DNA of 64,000 nucleotides from Tragulus kanchil (lineage: Eukaryota; Chordata; Mammalia; Artiodactyla; Tragulidae): positions 103,160,794 to 103,224,793 of the forward strand of contig JAIOJX010000032.1 of assembly GCA_022376925.1 (NCBI GenBank). The letters run 5' to 3'. This document shows positions 54,212 through 64,000 of the stretch, piece after piece. Below the pieces are notes generated by a model that saw only the letters and a list, made by a program, of their open reading frames with translations, was not told the DNA's origin and made no database searches. A program made the translations under genes and the position numbers. Position 1 is the first letter of the stretch. Each line of letters opens with the position of its first letter.

Positions 54212-54591
54212 CCCTCTCTATTTATATATATATATATATACACACACACACATATATATGAAAGAGTGTGCAGAGGTCTCTTTTAAACATTGCCTCTTAA
54301 AATATGGATTTCTTGAGAGCTGGGATTTTGTCTGTTTTATTTGATATGTCCAAAAAGTTTCAGTGCCTCAAAGAAGTTAGACACATGGGAGATTCTAGCC
54401 ACACACACGTGTTGTATGAAGGGCAGAATGAAGGAGTGTGGACGATCGAAGGTGGGGAGTAGGGTTGTGGGAAATCCTCCAGATTCTTGTTGGGTCAGAG
54501 TTGTGCAGACTTGGTGCCAGGATGAAGTTTTCAGACTCCTGGAGCTGGCCCCAGCCACGCGGCAAGGGACACGCTCTCTCCCTGCAGTCAG

Positions 54592-56288
54592 CCTCGAGAG
54601 GCCGTTGTCTCTGGTGGCCCCATGGGTTCCTGGAATTCTGTGCCTGGAAGATGGTCTATTCATGGAGGGGCAAGGAGCCATATCCTCTGAGTTCATGTTA
54701 TAAAAAAGGAAACTGCTGTCTGTGGGTCAGAAAAGGATTAGAACCTCAAGGCTTCAGCTACCTTGGAAGGCATTTTCTGCCTAAGTGAGCCAGCCCTGGG
54801 CTATTTTGGGGCCTCTGTTCTGGGCGGACTGAGAAGGGGCTGGCAGCCCTGGAGCGTCAGGGAGATGCACGCCCCAGCTAGGAGAGGAAACCTGTCTGGG
54901 AACCGAAACAAAGGTGGATGGAGGGCTGGCCACAGCCTCAACTCCAGGGGTGACCTCGGGGAACAGAACATAAAAGAAGACAGATTCAGGAAAAGAGCCA
55001 GCTGGCCTCTCTGTTCCCAGAGACCTGAGAAAAATACCACAAACTCTCCTGTCAGTGGGGAGCATGATCCTCCGTGTGCTGAGTTGGGGTGCAAGGGAAG
55101 AGCGCTGCCTGCACAGACAGGAGGGGCTGGTTTGGGTCCTGACTCTGGCTCGTAGCCTTGTCCAAGTCTCTGTCCCCTCTCAGCCTCCGCTATCCTCCCT
55201 ATAAAAAAGCAGGAGTCCTTTCAAGCTCTGTGACTTTGTTCTGAGGCTTAACGCTCTTCTTCTCCTTCCTCCTTCTCTGAATTGGTCTCACTAATCCTAT
55301 CCAAATCTAACAGCAACCTGAACTCTGTTCAGACGCAGCACGTTCTCTGCAGGTCTATAGAGGCTCTTCCAGAATCGTCTCCCTCTAACTCAGTGCTCCT
55401 AGTATGATCAAGTCTCATCTCTCCACACTGCCTGCTTGCCTCAGCACCTATTTCTAGCGTAACTGGCTCCTCATGTGCACAGGGATATTTTACATTTTAG
55501 TCTGTAGCCGCCCCCACCCCGCCCCCCGCCCCCTGAAGCAATTTCAACTCACCCTGTAAGCCTCAGCTCATGGGCATCTCCCCAAGGAAAACATTTCTGA
55601 ATCCAGTCTACCCACGCTGAATTTCCAGATTGCCTCTAGATACCCCAAATATCATTCCACATCATTCTGCGGAAGGCTTGGAAACGTTCTGGAAACTTGC
55701 TAGATAGTACGAGAAGCATGAAGCACAGATGTTGATGAAAAGCAATTCTCGACCATCTGTTAATGGTCTGAATGCCATGGGGCTAATCCAGCTCATTTCT
55801 TGTAGAGCCTAAGAACTAAGAATAGTTTTTACGTTTGTAAATGGTTGGTAAAAAAAATTAAAAGACAAATGAAAATACTACGAAGTTCAAAAGCCAGTGT
55901 CTTGGCACTGTGTGGCACTTAGCATCAGATGGTCAATGAATGGTGATTGTTAATAATAAGAATAAAAGGGCCTTCACACGAGGGTGACCAGGCTGATGAG
56001 GGGCCTAGAGATGAAGCCGTGTGAGGACCAGGGACGAGCAGTGGCTGCATTCACATAGAGCAGGGAGCTATAATCATCCCTTCCAGTGTAGGCAGTGTGC
56101 TGACAAGTACCAGGAGACAGAGAATCAGTCTGGTGGTTCAAGAGGAGAAGCAGGCTCAACAAGGCTCATCTAGGAGTTTCTCAGCATCTGAGGTGAGTCG
56201 CATTGGGAGAGGCTTCTTTACATCCTAACAGGTCCTGTCACTGGAGGATTTCCAGAGAACACTGGTGTCATCCATCTAGAAGGGACGC
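54592..56288. other. Intergenic DNA, no gene seen
   Basis: Unique sequence. Minus-strand frames at 54781-55094 and others match nothing known. No RNA gene or clear repeat apart from weak old fragments. Confidence 0.45.
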
Positions 56289-56289
56289 T

Positions 56290-56406
56290 TCAGGGACTTC
56301 CCTGGCAGTCCAGGGGTTAAGCCTCTAGGCTCCCAAGGCAGGGGGCATGTGTTCAATCCCTGGTCAGGGAACTAAGATCCCAAAGTATGGCCAAAAAAAA
56401 AAAAAT
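56290..56406 (+). mobile_element. CHR-type SINE
   Basis: gggacttccctggcagtccagggg, tcaatccctggtcagggaac and an A-rich tail. Confidence 0.8.
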
Positions 56407-56829
56407 GTTTTTGTTGAAGGAAAAGGCCAGTTCTGACAACACTTAAAAGTCATTAGGTCACCTGCCACTTGAAGACTCCCATGACAGCATAAGACGGTCA
56501 CAGAGTGGACCAGGCTATTTGAGTGTCTGCCCCCAGCAAAACCGACTCCTGTGCACCATCAGGCACATACTGGTTCAAGAAAACACTGAGCCCACTCCCC
56601 TGGTCGCCACCTTCCCAGCAAGACTACAGGCTGAACTCCGCAGCCTGTCTTCTCTGCTACTTTAGCTTTTCCTTCCTCCGTCCGGATTTACAGGAGCCTA
56701 GAAACTGCCCCTAAGTCATCCCAAAGAGTGCGTTCCATCTAGTCACCCAGCTGGTTCCAGGAATCTCTTTTTCTGTCCTTTCCTGCCCTAGCTGCCAGGT
56801 GCACTGTCACATGGTTGTGCGTAGGCGCG

Positions 56830-57046
56830 TGCCTACGTGCATGTGCGTGTTCAGTTGTGTCCGACTCTTGCAGCTCCATGGACTGTAGCCCTCCAGGCTC
56901 CTCTGTCCATGGAATTTTCCAGGCAGGAATATTGGAGTGGGTTTCCATTTCCTACTTCAGGGGCTCTTCCCTACCCAGGGACTGAACTCATGTCTCCTGC
57001 ATTGGCGGGCACATTCTTTACCAACTGTGCCACCTGCAAAGCCTAG
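56830..57046 (-). mobile_element. Bov-tA-type SINE
   Basis: Reverse-complement Bov-tA: gttcagttgtgtccgactcttg, ccatggactgtagccctccagg and cattctttaccaactgtgccacc. Confidence 0.88.
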
Positions 57047-57049
57047 ATT

Positions 57050-58260
57050 TGCGCCTAACTGTATGGTTTGTGCCATTCTGTGTGGCACATTCAGGTCTCA
57101 CCTCTAACTGTCAGATGCAATTTTTGGGATGGTTGGCCATTTGTGCCATTCGCTGCATGGTGCCTTGACGCATGCAGAAGGTTCGTTAGGGTGCCTTCTG
57201 TGGCTGGTGAACTCTTTAATACCCCCATTCTAAAAATGAGCTCAAGTACATCTTGAGAACCTCCCTCAGACTCACCTCTAGGCTGTATTCTCAGGAACTG
57301 GAAAAACTGGACCAGAAGAGATTCACATTCTTTTACAACAAAACTTGGAGCTGCTACAAATCTCTGGGGAGCCGAGAAAAATGACTCCTTAAGAACACAC
57401 TACATTATAACGCAATGCTCCAACTTGATCTCTTTTGTCTTTCCTTGCACTCAATCCTTTATGGCTCAAACCAATCAGGATCTGAGGGACAGGCCGCACG
57501 TATCATTCTGTTGCCTCCTTATCCCCTTAACCTGTAGCCCCAACTCCATCAGATCTTTTAGATGACCCACCCTTTGACCTTTTTTTTAGCCTTGGGGAAA
57601 TCATTTCTTCCTTTTCTTCTGCTGCCTCTTCAGTCGTACTAGACTTTGATTTCTCTTCTTTACCTTTCTTCTCATTTTGCTTTCACGGCATCTCCATTTC
57701 TGCCACAGCTGTATCTGACTCCAAATGCGTGTCACTAAGATGACTCAGCACCAGTGGTGTAGGTGGCCACAGAGCAAACAGAGCTAGAAGGACCACAGGA
57801 AGGATATGGCAACTTCCGGGTGCAGCGGGAAGACAATCGCGGCTACAGGGGAGAGCGGGAAAGAAGTAGAAGTTCAGAGGACAGCAATCAGAAGGTGGCA
57901 ACAAAAGTAACAGATTCCAAAGCAAAGACCAGAAAGCATTCAGACATTAATTTGAAGTAGAGGATTTATGTGGCAAAAACAGAACCATGTACAGCAACAT
58001 GGAACTGACCATTATTTTTTATACCAAGTTAAAAGCACACTATATTTCTTTCCTGACCACTTGCCCAATCCCCATCTCTTTGAGAGAGACAAGGTTCATC
58101 TAAATTATTTCATCTGATGACTGTCATTTGTAACTTTATTGTTACATCTGTCCCAAGTATTCCTTTAGAAAAGGTGTATGGATTTATTACCTATTCTAAT
58201 ATATAGCCTATGGATTATAAGATAAAGTGAAGCATGTATCTGCTAATATTTTTTTGGTAA
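57050..58260. other. Unassigned AT-richer DNA
   Basis: No gene recognised. A 65-codon plus frame at 57763-57960, rich in Arg/Glu/Ser/Lys, is copied at 58850-59047 only because of duplication 15. Some of it may be older retroviral or L1 sequence, which I cannot assign. Confidence 0.4.
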
Positions 58261-58274
58261 AAAAAAAAAATTTT

Positions 58275-58514
58275 TTTTTAAATTTTGGCCTCTTTTATTG
58301 ATTGATTGATTGACTTTCATCCATCTTTATTCTTCGGCCTGTGTGGGTCTCCCATCGCAGTGGCCTCTCTCATCACAGAGCGCTGGCTTGTAATTGGACA
58401 CACAGGCCCAGCCGCTCTGCGGCACGTGGGATCTTCCTGGGCCAGGGATCGAACTGGTGCCCCTTGCCCTGCAAGACGGACTCTTTACCCACTGGACCAC
58501 CAGGGAAGCCCTCT
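58275..58514 (-). mobile_element. CHR-type SINE (left duplicate copy)
   Basis: Minus-strand: (ATTG)n tail at 58298-58312, gcggcacgtgggatcttcctgg and ggaccaccagggaagccc. The right copy is at 59362-59600. Confidence 0.8.
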
Positions 58515-58564
58515 GCTGATACTTTTTAAGTTAATCTATCTTTATAGATAGAAATATCAATAGT

Positions 58565-58700
58565 AGGCTTCCTTGGTGGCTCAGATGGTAAAGAATCTGC
58601 CTGCAGTGCCGAAGACCCGTGCTCGATCCCTGGGTCAGGAAGATCCCCTGGAGAAGGGCATGGCAACCCACTCCAGTATTCTTGCCTGGAAAATTCCAAG
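58565..58700 (+). mobile_element. Bov-tA-type SINE, truncated by duplication junction
   Basis: ggcttccttggtggctcagatgg start, cut at 58700; the complete copy is at 59652-59850. Confidence 0.85.
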
Positions 58701-59361
58701 CACCTAAGATGACCCACCCTCGGGTAGGGACTTTGATTTCTCTTCTTTACCTTTCTTCTCATTTTGCTTTCACGGCATCTCCATTTCTGCCACAGCTGTA
58801 TCTGACTCCAAATGCGTGTCACTAAGATGACTCAGCACCAGTGGTGTAGGTGGCCACAGAGCAAACAGAGCTAGAAGGACCACAGGAAGGATATGGCAAC
58901 TTCCGGGTGCAGCGGGAAGACAATCGCGGCTACAGGGGAGAGCGGGAAAGAAGTAGAAGTTCAGAGGACAGCAATCAGAAGGTGGCAACAAAAGTAACAG
59001 ATTCCAAAGCAAAGACCAGAAAGCATTCAGACATTAATTTGAAGTAGAGGATTTATGTGGCAAAAACAGAACCATGTACAGCAACATGGAACTGACCATT
59101 ATTTTTCATACCAAGTTAAAAGCACACTATATTTCTTTCCTGACCACTTGCCCAATCCCCATCTCTTTGAGAGAGACAAGGTTCATCTAAATTATTTCAT
59201 CTGATGACTGTCATTTGTAACTTTATTGTTACATCTGTCCCAAGTATTCCTTTAGAAAAGGTGTATGGATTTATTACCTATTCTAATATATAGCCTATGG
59301 ATTATAAGATAAAGTGAAGCATGTATCTGCTAATATTTTTTTGGTAAAAAAAAAAAATTTT

Positions 59362-59600
59362 TTTTTAAATTTTGGCCTCTTTTATTGATTGATTGATTGA
59401 CTTTCATCCATCTTTATTCTTCGGCCTGTGTGGGTCTCCCATCGCAGTGGCCTCTCTCATCACAGAGCGCTGGCTTGTAATTGGACACACAGGCCCAGCC
59501 GCTCTGCGGCACGTGGGATCTTCCTGGGCCAGGGATCGAACTGGTGCCCCTTGCCCTGCAAGACGGACTCTTTACCCACTGGACCACCAGGGAAGCCCTC
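59362..59600 (-). mobile_element. CHR-type SINE (right duplicate copy)
   Basis: Same element as 58275-58514, carried by duplication 15. Confidence 0.8.
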
Positions 59601-59651
59601 TGCTGATACTTTTTAAGTTAATCTATCTTTATAGATAGAAATATCAATAGT

Positions 59652-59850
59652 AGGCTTCCTTGGTGGCTCAGATGGTAAAGAATCTGCCTGCAGTGCCGAA
59701 GACCCGTGCTCGATCCCTGGGTCAGGAAGATCCCCTGGAGAAGGGCATGGCAACCCACTCCAGTATTCTTGCCTGGAAAATTCCAAGGACAGAGAAGCCT
59801 GGCAGGCTATAGTCCATGGGGTCACAGAGTGTCGAACACATCTGAGTGAC
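59652..59850 (+). mobile_element. Bov-tA-type SINE, complete copy beside the ERV gag
   Basis: ggcttccttggtggctcagatgg to ggggtcacagagtgtcgaacac. It sits directly before the ERV gag remnant and probably inserted into the ERV. Confidence 0.88.
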
Positions 59851-59859
59851 TGACCTTTC

Positions 59860-60780
59860 TTGTCCACTTCCACTAAAACCTCAAGCCACACAGCGCCGCA
59901 CAGCTCCTCAACAGCCACCCCCTTATCAGGGCAAAAGCCCTCCACACCGCCCCCCCCCATCGCCTCCCCCACCCCCGCCCCCGCCGCCATTCAAGATCAC
60001 AGACTGCACGATGCCGGGAAATATTCTAACAGGCTTTCCTTAAGAGAAGTAGCAAATGGAGACATGAGCGCCATCAGTCTCCACGCTCAGTTTCCCATGT
60101 CTGACATCTCACATATTCAAAGCAAATTAGGTTCCTTCAGTCAGGACCCTACCACTTTGATTAGGGAATTTCAGGCTCTCACCACAGCTTTTGACCTAAC
60201 CTGGCAGGACATTCATGATTCTGATCACTTGCTGCACACATGAAGAAATGGCCAGGAGCTGGGCCTTGGCCCAAACATAGGCAGATGACGCATATGCTCA
60301 GAACCTTGATGAAAACTGAACGGGAGCAGATGCAGTCCCAAGATCAGATCCTGGATGTAGACATGAGGCAAATGATCATGAGCCAGCAGGGGAACAAACC
60401 TGGAGGGACTACATGATTATCTGCCTACCAGAGGGCATGTGGAAGGCAATCATTAAACCTGTAAATTACAGCAGGCTTAGGAAAGTCACTCAGGACGCCC
60501 TGCTGAAAACCTTGCCCTTTTCTAGGCACAGCTAGCAGAGGCCACAAATATACCAACTTAGACCTGGAAACTCATGAAGAAAGGGCTGTTTTTGCTGTTG
60601 ATTTCATAAGCCAGTTAGCCCCAGACATTAGACTAAAACTGCAGAACCTAGACCAAGGCTCCCAGATACCATTTCATGTATTACTTGACACAGCTTTTAA
60701 GGTCTTTACAGTAGGCAGGAAACCTCAAGGGGCAGGAAGGAACACAGAGAGGAAGGAAAAATTAAACGACACGCTCAATA
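59860..60780 (+). pseudogene. ERV gag remnant (proline-rich spacer and capsid)
   Basis: The frame from about 59860 codes a Ser/Thr/Pro-rich stretch with a run of prolines, then FPMSDISHIQSKLGSFSQDP and FDLTWQDIHD. This is the type of sequence at the start of gammaretroviral capsid. Frame breaks follow at 60241. Further capsid-like pieces continue to about 60700, including EGMWKAIIKPV-type and AVDFISQLAPDI-type segments. There is no intact major homology region or zinc knuckle that I can follow. It is a pseudogene. Confidence 0.7.
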
Positions 60781-60896
60781 TATGGCTCTTGCTCTTTCCC
60801 AGTCCCGCGCATGGCAAGATAACCTGAGCGCTCCCTCTACTGGCCAAAGGCTGTCAATGACCTTTGTTTCCCATGTGGTCGGCCAGGGCCCATGGT

Positions 60897-63068
60897 CAAA
60901 AACAGCTCCGTTCCACCACCGAATCCTCCTCTTCCTATTTGTCGGCAGGTGGGCCCCTGGGCACGGAGCTGCCCTTTCTGCCCTCAAGCAGATGGGCCAA
61001 CTCCTAAGGTCCCCAGTGTCAAAGGCAAGACAGGACCCCTTCCTCAGACAAGGGTCAGACCCAACTGCCACTGTCCATGATGACTGATTCCAGAAACAGG
61101 AGCCCGTCTCCTGGGTCTGACTTTTTGGAGAGGATAATTAACAGTGCCTGGCGCTCAATATTCAAGCTCCTGTGCTTCCCGCAAGACCAGAGGAGCCCCG
61201 GGTAGTCACAGTGGCAGGCGCTCTATAACCTTCCTAATGGACACAGGGGTGACTTATTCAGCCCCATCGTCCTTCTCTGGTTCCACTCCCAACAGGATTA
61301 GATGGACAGCTTAGCCTTGTCCCCTTGAAAATACCCTGTTCTCACACTCCTTTTCAGTGCTTCCGGCCTGTCCCATTCCTCTGTTAGGCAGAGACCGTCT
61401 AAAGAGACTCAGAGTCACCCTCTCACTCTAGTCTCACGTCTTTCACTCCAATAACCACGGCTCTAAGCATTCAGTCATCCCAGATAATACTCCACCCCGT
61501 ATTCACCACCAGGTACCTCCAGCAAAGTGAGACACCTCTACTCCTGCCAGATCTACCACTGCCTCCCCAGTAACTGTTCCCAGGATCCCACAATACCCTC
61601 TTAAGGAAGATGCTTTAAAGAACTTATAGCCAATAATTCCCAAATTCCTCACAAAGGCCTTTTAATTCCTTGTAATTCCCCATGCAATGCCCTGATCCTG
61701 GCAGTTAGAAAGTCTGATGGCACATACCGTTTAGTCCAAGATCTGAGGGCAATCCAGCAGGCTGTGGTCCCCATTCACCCTACAGTCCCAAACCCTTACA
61801 CTTCCTGAGTCAAATGCCACTGGAAACTCAAGAGTATTCGGTCCTAGATCTAAAAGATGCCCCTTTTTTGTATCTCAGTTCATCCTGATTTTCAGTTTCT
61901 ATTTGCCTTTGAATGGAACGGCCCAGACACTAAACATACCCAACAGCTCGCGTGGACAGTGCTGGCCCAGGGGCTCAGAGACAAAACAGCTGCGTTCCAC
62001 CACCGAATCCTCCTCTTCCTATTTGTCGGCAGGGGGGCCCCCTGGGCACGGAGCTGCCCTTTCTGCCCTCAAGCAGATGGGCCAACTCCTAAGGTCCCCA
62101 GTGTCAAAGGCAAGACAGGACCCCTTCCTCAGACAAGGGTCAGACCCAACTGCCACTGTCCATGATGACTGATTCCAGAAACAGGAGCCCGTCTCCTGGG
62201 TCTGACTTTTTGGAGAGGATAATTAACAGTGCCTGGCGCTCAATATTCAAGCTCCTGTGCTTCCCGCAAGACCAGAGGAGCCCCGGGTAGTCACAGTGGC
62301 AGGCGCTCTATAACCTTCCTAATGGACACAGGGGTGACTTATTCAGCCCCATCGTCCTTCTCTGGTTCCACTCCCAACAGGATTAGATGGACAGCTTAGC
62401 CTTGTCCCCTTGAAAATACCCTGTTCTCACACTCCTTTTCAGTGCTTCCGGCCTGTCCCATTCCTCTGTTAGGCAGAGACCGTCTAAAGAGACTCAGAGT
62501 CACCCTCTCACTCTAGTCTCACGTCTTTCACTCCAATAACCACGGCTCTAAGCATTCAGTCATCCCAGATAATACTCCACCCCGTATTCACCACCAGGTA
62601 CCTCCAGCAAAGTGAGACACCTCTACTCCTGCCAGATCTACCACTGCCTCCCCAGTAACTGTTCCCAGGATCCCACAATACCCTCTTAAGGAAGATGCTT
62701 TAAAGAACTTATAGCCAATAATTCCCAAATTCCTCACAAAGGCCTTTTAATTCCTTGTAATTCCCCATGCAATGCCCTGATCCTGGCAGTTAGAAAGTCT
62801 GATGGCACATACCGTTTAGTCCAAGATCTGAGGGCAATCCAGCAGGCTGTGGTCCCCATTCACCCTACAGTCCCAAACCCTTACACTTCCTGAGTCAAAT
62901 GCCACTGGAAACTCAAGAGTATTCGGTCCTAGATCTAAAAGATGCCCCTTTTTTGTATCTCAGTTCATCCTGATTTTCAGTTTCTATTTGCCTTTGAATG
63001 GAACGGCCCAGACACTAAACATACCCAACAGCTCGCGTGGACAGTGCTGGCCCAGGGGCTCAGAGACA
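60897..63068. repeat. Tandem duplication 16 (~1.085 kb x 2), inside the ERV
   Basis: Left unit 60897-61985, right unit 61982-63068, joined at a short microhomology around CAAAACAGCT. It repeats the end of gag, the protease and part of the reverse transcriptase remnant. Confidence 0.95.
61100..61985 (+). pseudogene. ERV protease and RT remnant, first copy
   Basis: Around 61238 the translation gives LMDTGVTYS, the DTG active-site motif of a retroviral aspartic protease. From about 61700 the RT fingers segment reads VRKSDGTYRLVQDLRAI and VVPIHPTVPNPYT, and at about 61847 LDLKDA is RT motif A, followed by a frame break. Stops occur in between. The segment stops at the tandem junction near 61985. 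Confidence 0.75.
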
Positions 63069-63830
63069 GTCCTCGCTGTTTGGCCAGGCACTAGCAAAGG
63101 ACCTCTTGCCTCTACAGCTGGAAGGTGAACACTGCCTGTGACCTCCTGATCTGTAGCCCAGGTAAACAAACCTCAGATGACAACAGCAGCTTAGTTCCCA
63201 AACACCTGACAGAATGAGGATACTGAGTACCTCCAGCAAAGGCTCAGATTTTCTCCCAGCAGGTCACTTTCCTGGGGTCAATATTAATCCTGGGAAAAAG
63301 AAGTATTGCCCCACACCAGAAAGCTCTAATCTTAGACATCGCCCTCCCAGCCACTAAACAGTAACTCAGAACTTTTCTGGGAATGATCAGTTTTTGCAAA
63401 ATTTGGATCCCAACCTATGGTCTATTAGCAAAGCCACCCTATGAGGCTCTTACTGGACCAGAAATCCTTCGAGAGTAGACTGCTGAAATGCAAACAGCCT
63501 GTCCCAGCTTTAGGCCTGTCAGACTTAGCCAATCCCTTCTCCATCTTTAGCCATGAAAGGAAAGAAATAGCCCATCCAGTCTCTGGGGCCATCTCAGCAC
63601 CCTGTGGCATATTTATCAAAACCTAGATATGACATCCAAGGGATGGCCTCCCTGTCTCAGAGCTCTAGCTGCTGCGGCACTGTTAACAGAGGAAGCTTCC
63701 AAACTCACTATGGGGACAACCCCTTACAGTCTATACTCATCAGGTTCTAGAAGTTCTCAATTCCAAACTCCTGGGTTTCAGATAACAGAATTCAGAACTA
63801 TCAAGCTTTATGTGTGGTAGGCCCCTTATT
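62185..63830 (+). pseudogene. ERV protease and RT remnant, second copy with RT continuation
   Basis: Repeats the protease and RT fingers of 61100-61985 at +1085 bp, then runs past the unit end (63068) into unique RT sequence: ACDLLICSP at about 63130, where the YxDD catalytic motif should precede the LL, but the aromatic residue and one Asp are gone. Next come VTFLG and a thumb/connection segment with FLGMISFC near 63375 and LLAKPPYEALTG near 63430, then AAALLTEEASKLT near 63670. Several stops are present. The element ends at a SINE at 63838. Confidence 0.75.
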
Positions 63831-63837
63831 TGTGGAA

Positions 63838-64000
63838 AGGCTCCCCTGGTAGCTAAGCTGGTAAAGAATCTACCTGCAATGTGGGAGACCCGGGTTTGAT
63901 CCCTGGGTCGGGAAGATCCCCTGGAGAAGGAAATGGCTACCCACTCCAGTATTCTTGCCTGGAGAATTCTGTGGCTCGTCCATGGGTTGCAAAGAGTTGG
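63838..64000 (+). mobile_element. Bov-tA-type SINE running off the window end
   Basis: ggctcccctggtagctaagc, tttgatccctgggtcgggaagatcc and gggttgcaaagagttgg at the edge. Confidence 0.88.

Larger units (their letters stand above)
52257..54591. repeat. Tandem duplication 14 (~1.17 kb x 2)
   Basis: Left unit 52257-53427, right unit 53428-54591. The right copy lacks about 9 bp near its start (52310-52330 versus 53483-53492). The unit holds an AT-rich tract, a CHR-type SINE and a TA/CA microsatellite. It begins where duplication 13 ends. Confidence 0.95.
57561..59787. repeat. Tandem duplication 15 (~1.09 kb x 2)
   Basis: Left unit 57561-58700, right unit 58709-59787. The first 80 bp of the left unit are compressed to about 20 bp at the start of the right unit; from 57642/58729 on they are nearly identical. 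The left unit ends inside a Bov-tA SINE completed only in the right unit. Confidence 0.94.
59846..63837 (+). mobile_element. Degraded class I (gamma-type) endogenous retrovirus, internal part
   Basis: Plus-strand retroviral remains in the order gag (59860-60780), protease (about 61200-61330) and reverse transcriptase (about 61620-61985, resumed at 63069-63830). The proline-rich segment ahead of the capsid and the RT sequence around VRKSDGTYRLVQDLRAI resemble gammaretrovirus-like class I ERVs. Many stops and frameshifts are present, and no LTR or primer-binding site was seen. A Bov-tA SINE sits at each edge (59652-59845 and 63838 on). One tandem unit (60897-61985 / 61982-63068) duplicates the end of gag, the protease and the start of RT. 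It is non-functional. Confidence 0.85.

Noticed and set aside
57763..59047. Twice-repeated 65-codon Arg/Glu/Ser-rich frame
   Set aside because: Repeated only because of duplication 15. No recognised protein, no splice or promoter context.

Overview
The window is nuclear DNA of a ruminant (bovid-like) mammal. It carries many copies of ruminant/cetartiodactyl short interspersed repeats: Bov-tA-type tails with the 'gatccctgggtcgggaagatcccctgg' class of core, CHR-type tRNA-derived SINEs ending in 'gggcttccctggtggctcag', and an ART2/BovB-like tail. Old MIR and L1 fragments lie between them. The exact species cannot be told from this sequence.

Two protein genes are recognisable, both on the minus strand. 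BSND (barttin, the ClC-K/ClC-5-type chloride channel beta subunit of kidney and inner ear) has four coding exons: 26878-26702, 18926-18832, 15807-15538 and 14685-14280. The splice sites are intact and the frame is open for 315 codons. Upstream of it (rightwards) is a TMEM61-like gene with a long exon at 43419-43072 and a last exon at 38193-37937 (second copy 37123-36867). Its splice sites and poly(A) signal are kept, but the reading frame is interrupted four times. The TMEM61-BSND order and orientation match the mammalian block DHCR24-TMEM61-BSND-PCSK9. A CpG-rich segment at about 46.7-47.3 kb may be the TMEM61 promoter. The left 14 kb is the BSND 3' flank with no gene seen. The right end (59.85-63.84 kb, plus strand) is a decayed class I endogenous retrovirus with gag, protease and reverse transcriptase remnants.

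The dominant structure is something else. Sixteen separate segments of about 1.05-1.16 kb are each present twice in direct tandem, nearly identical, with unique DNA between most pairs. Together they make up about 17.6 kb (about 27%) of redundant sequence. They start at 3165, 6565, 9719, 15847, about 18029, 20382, 24361, 26391, 28547, 33103, 36204, 47968, 50108, 52257, 57561 and 60897. They cut through SINEs, exons and the retrovirus without regard to content, always duplicate exactly once, and have one characteristic length. Several neighbouring units abut or overlap by about 20-125 bp. Junctions show short microhomology or a few bases of garbled filler. The simplest reading is a systematic assembly or consensus-stitching artefact in which 1.1-kb chunks were written out twice; a burst of real tandem duplications is the less likely alternative. 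The duplications repeat BSND exon 1, BSND exon 2 and the TMEM61 last exon. Collapsing them gives about 46.4 kb of ordinary mammalian sequence with a normal BSND gene.
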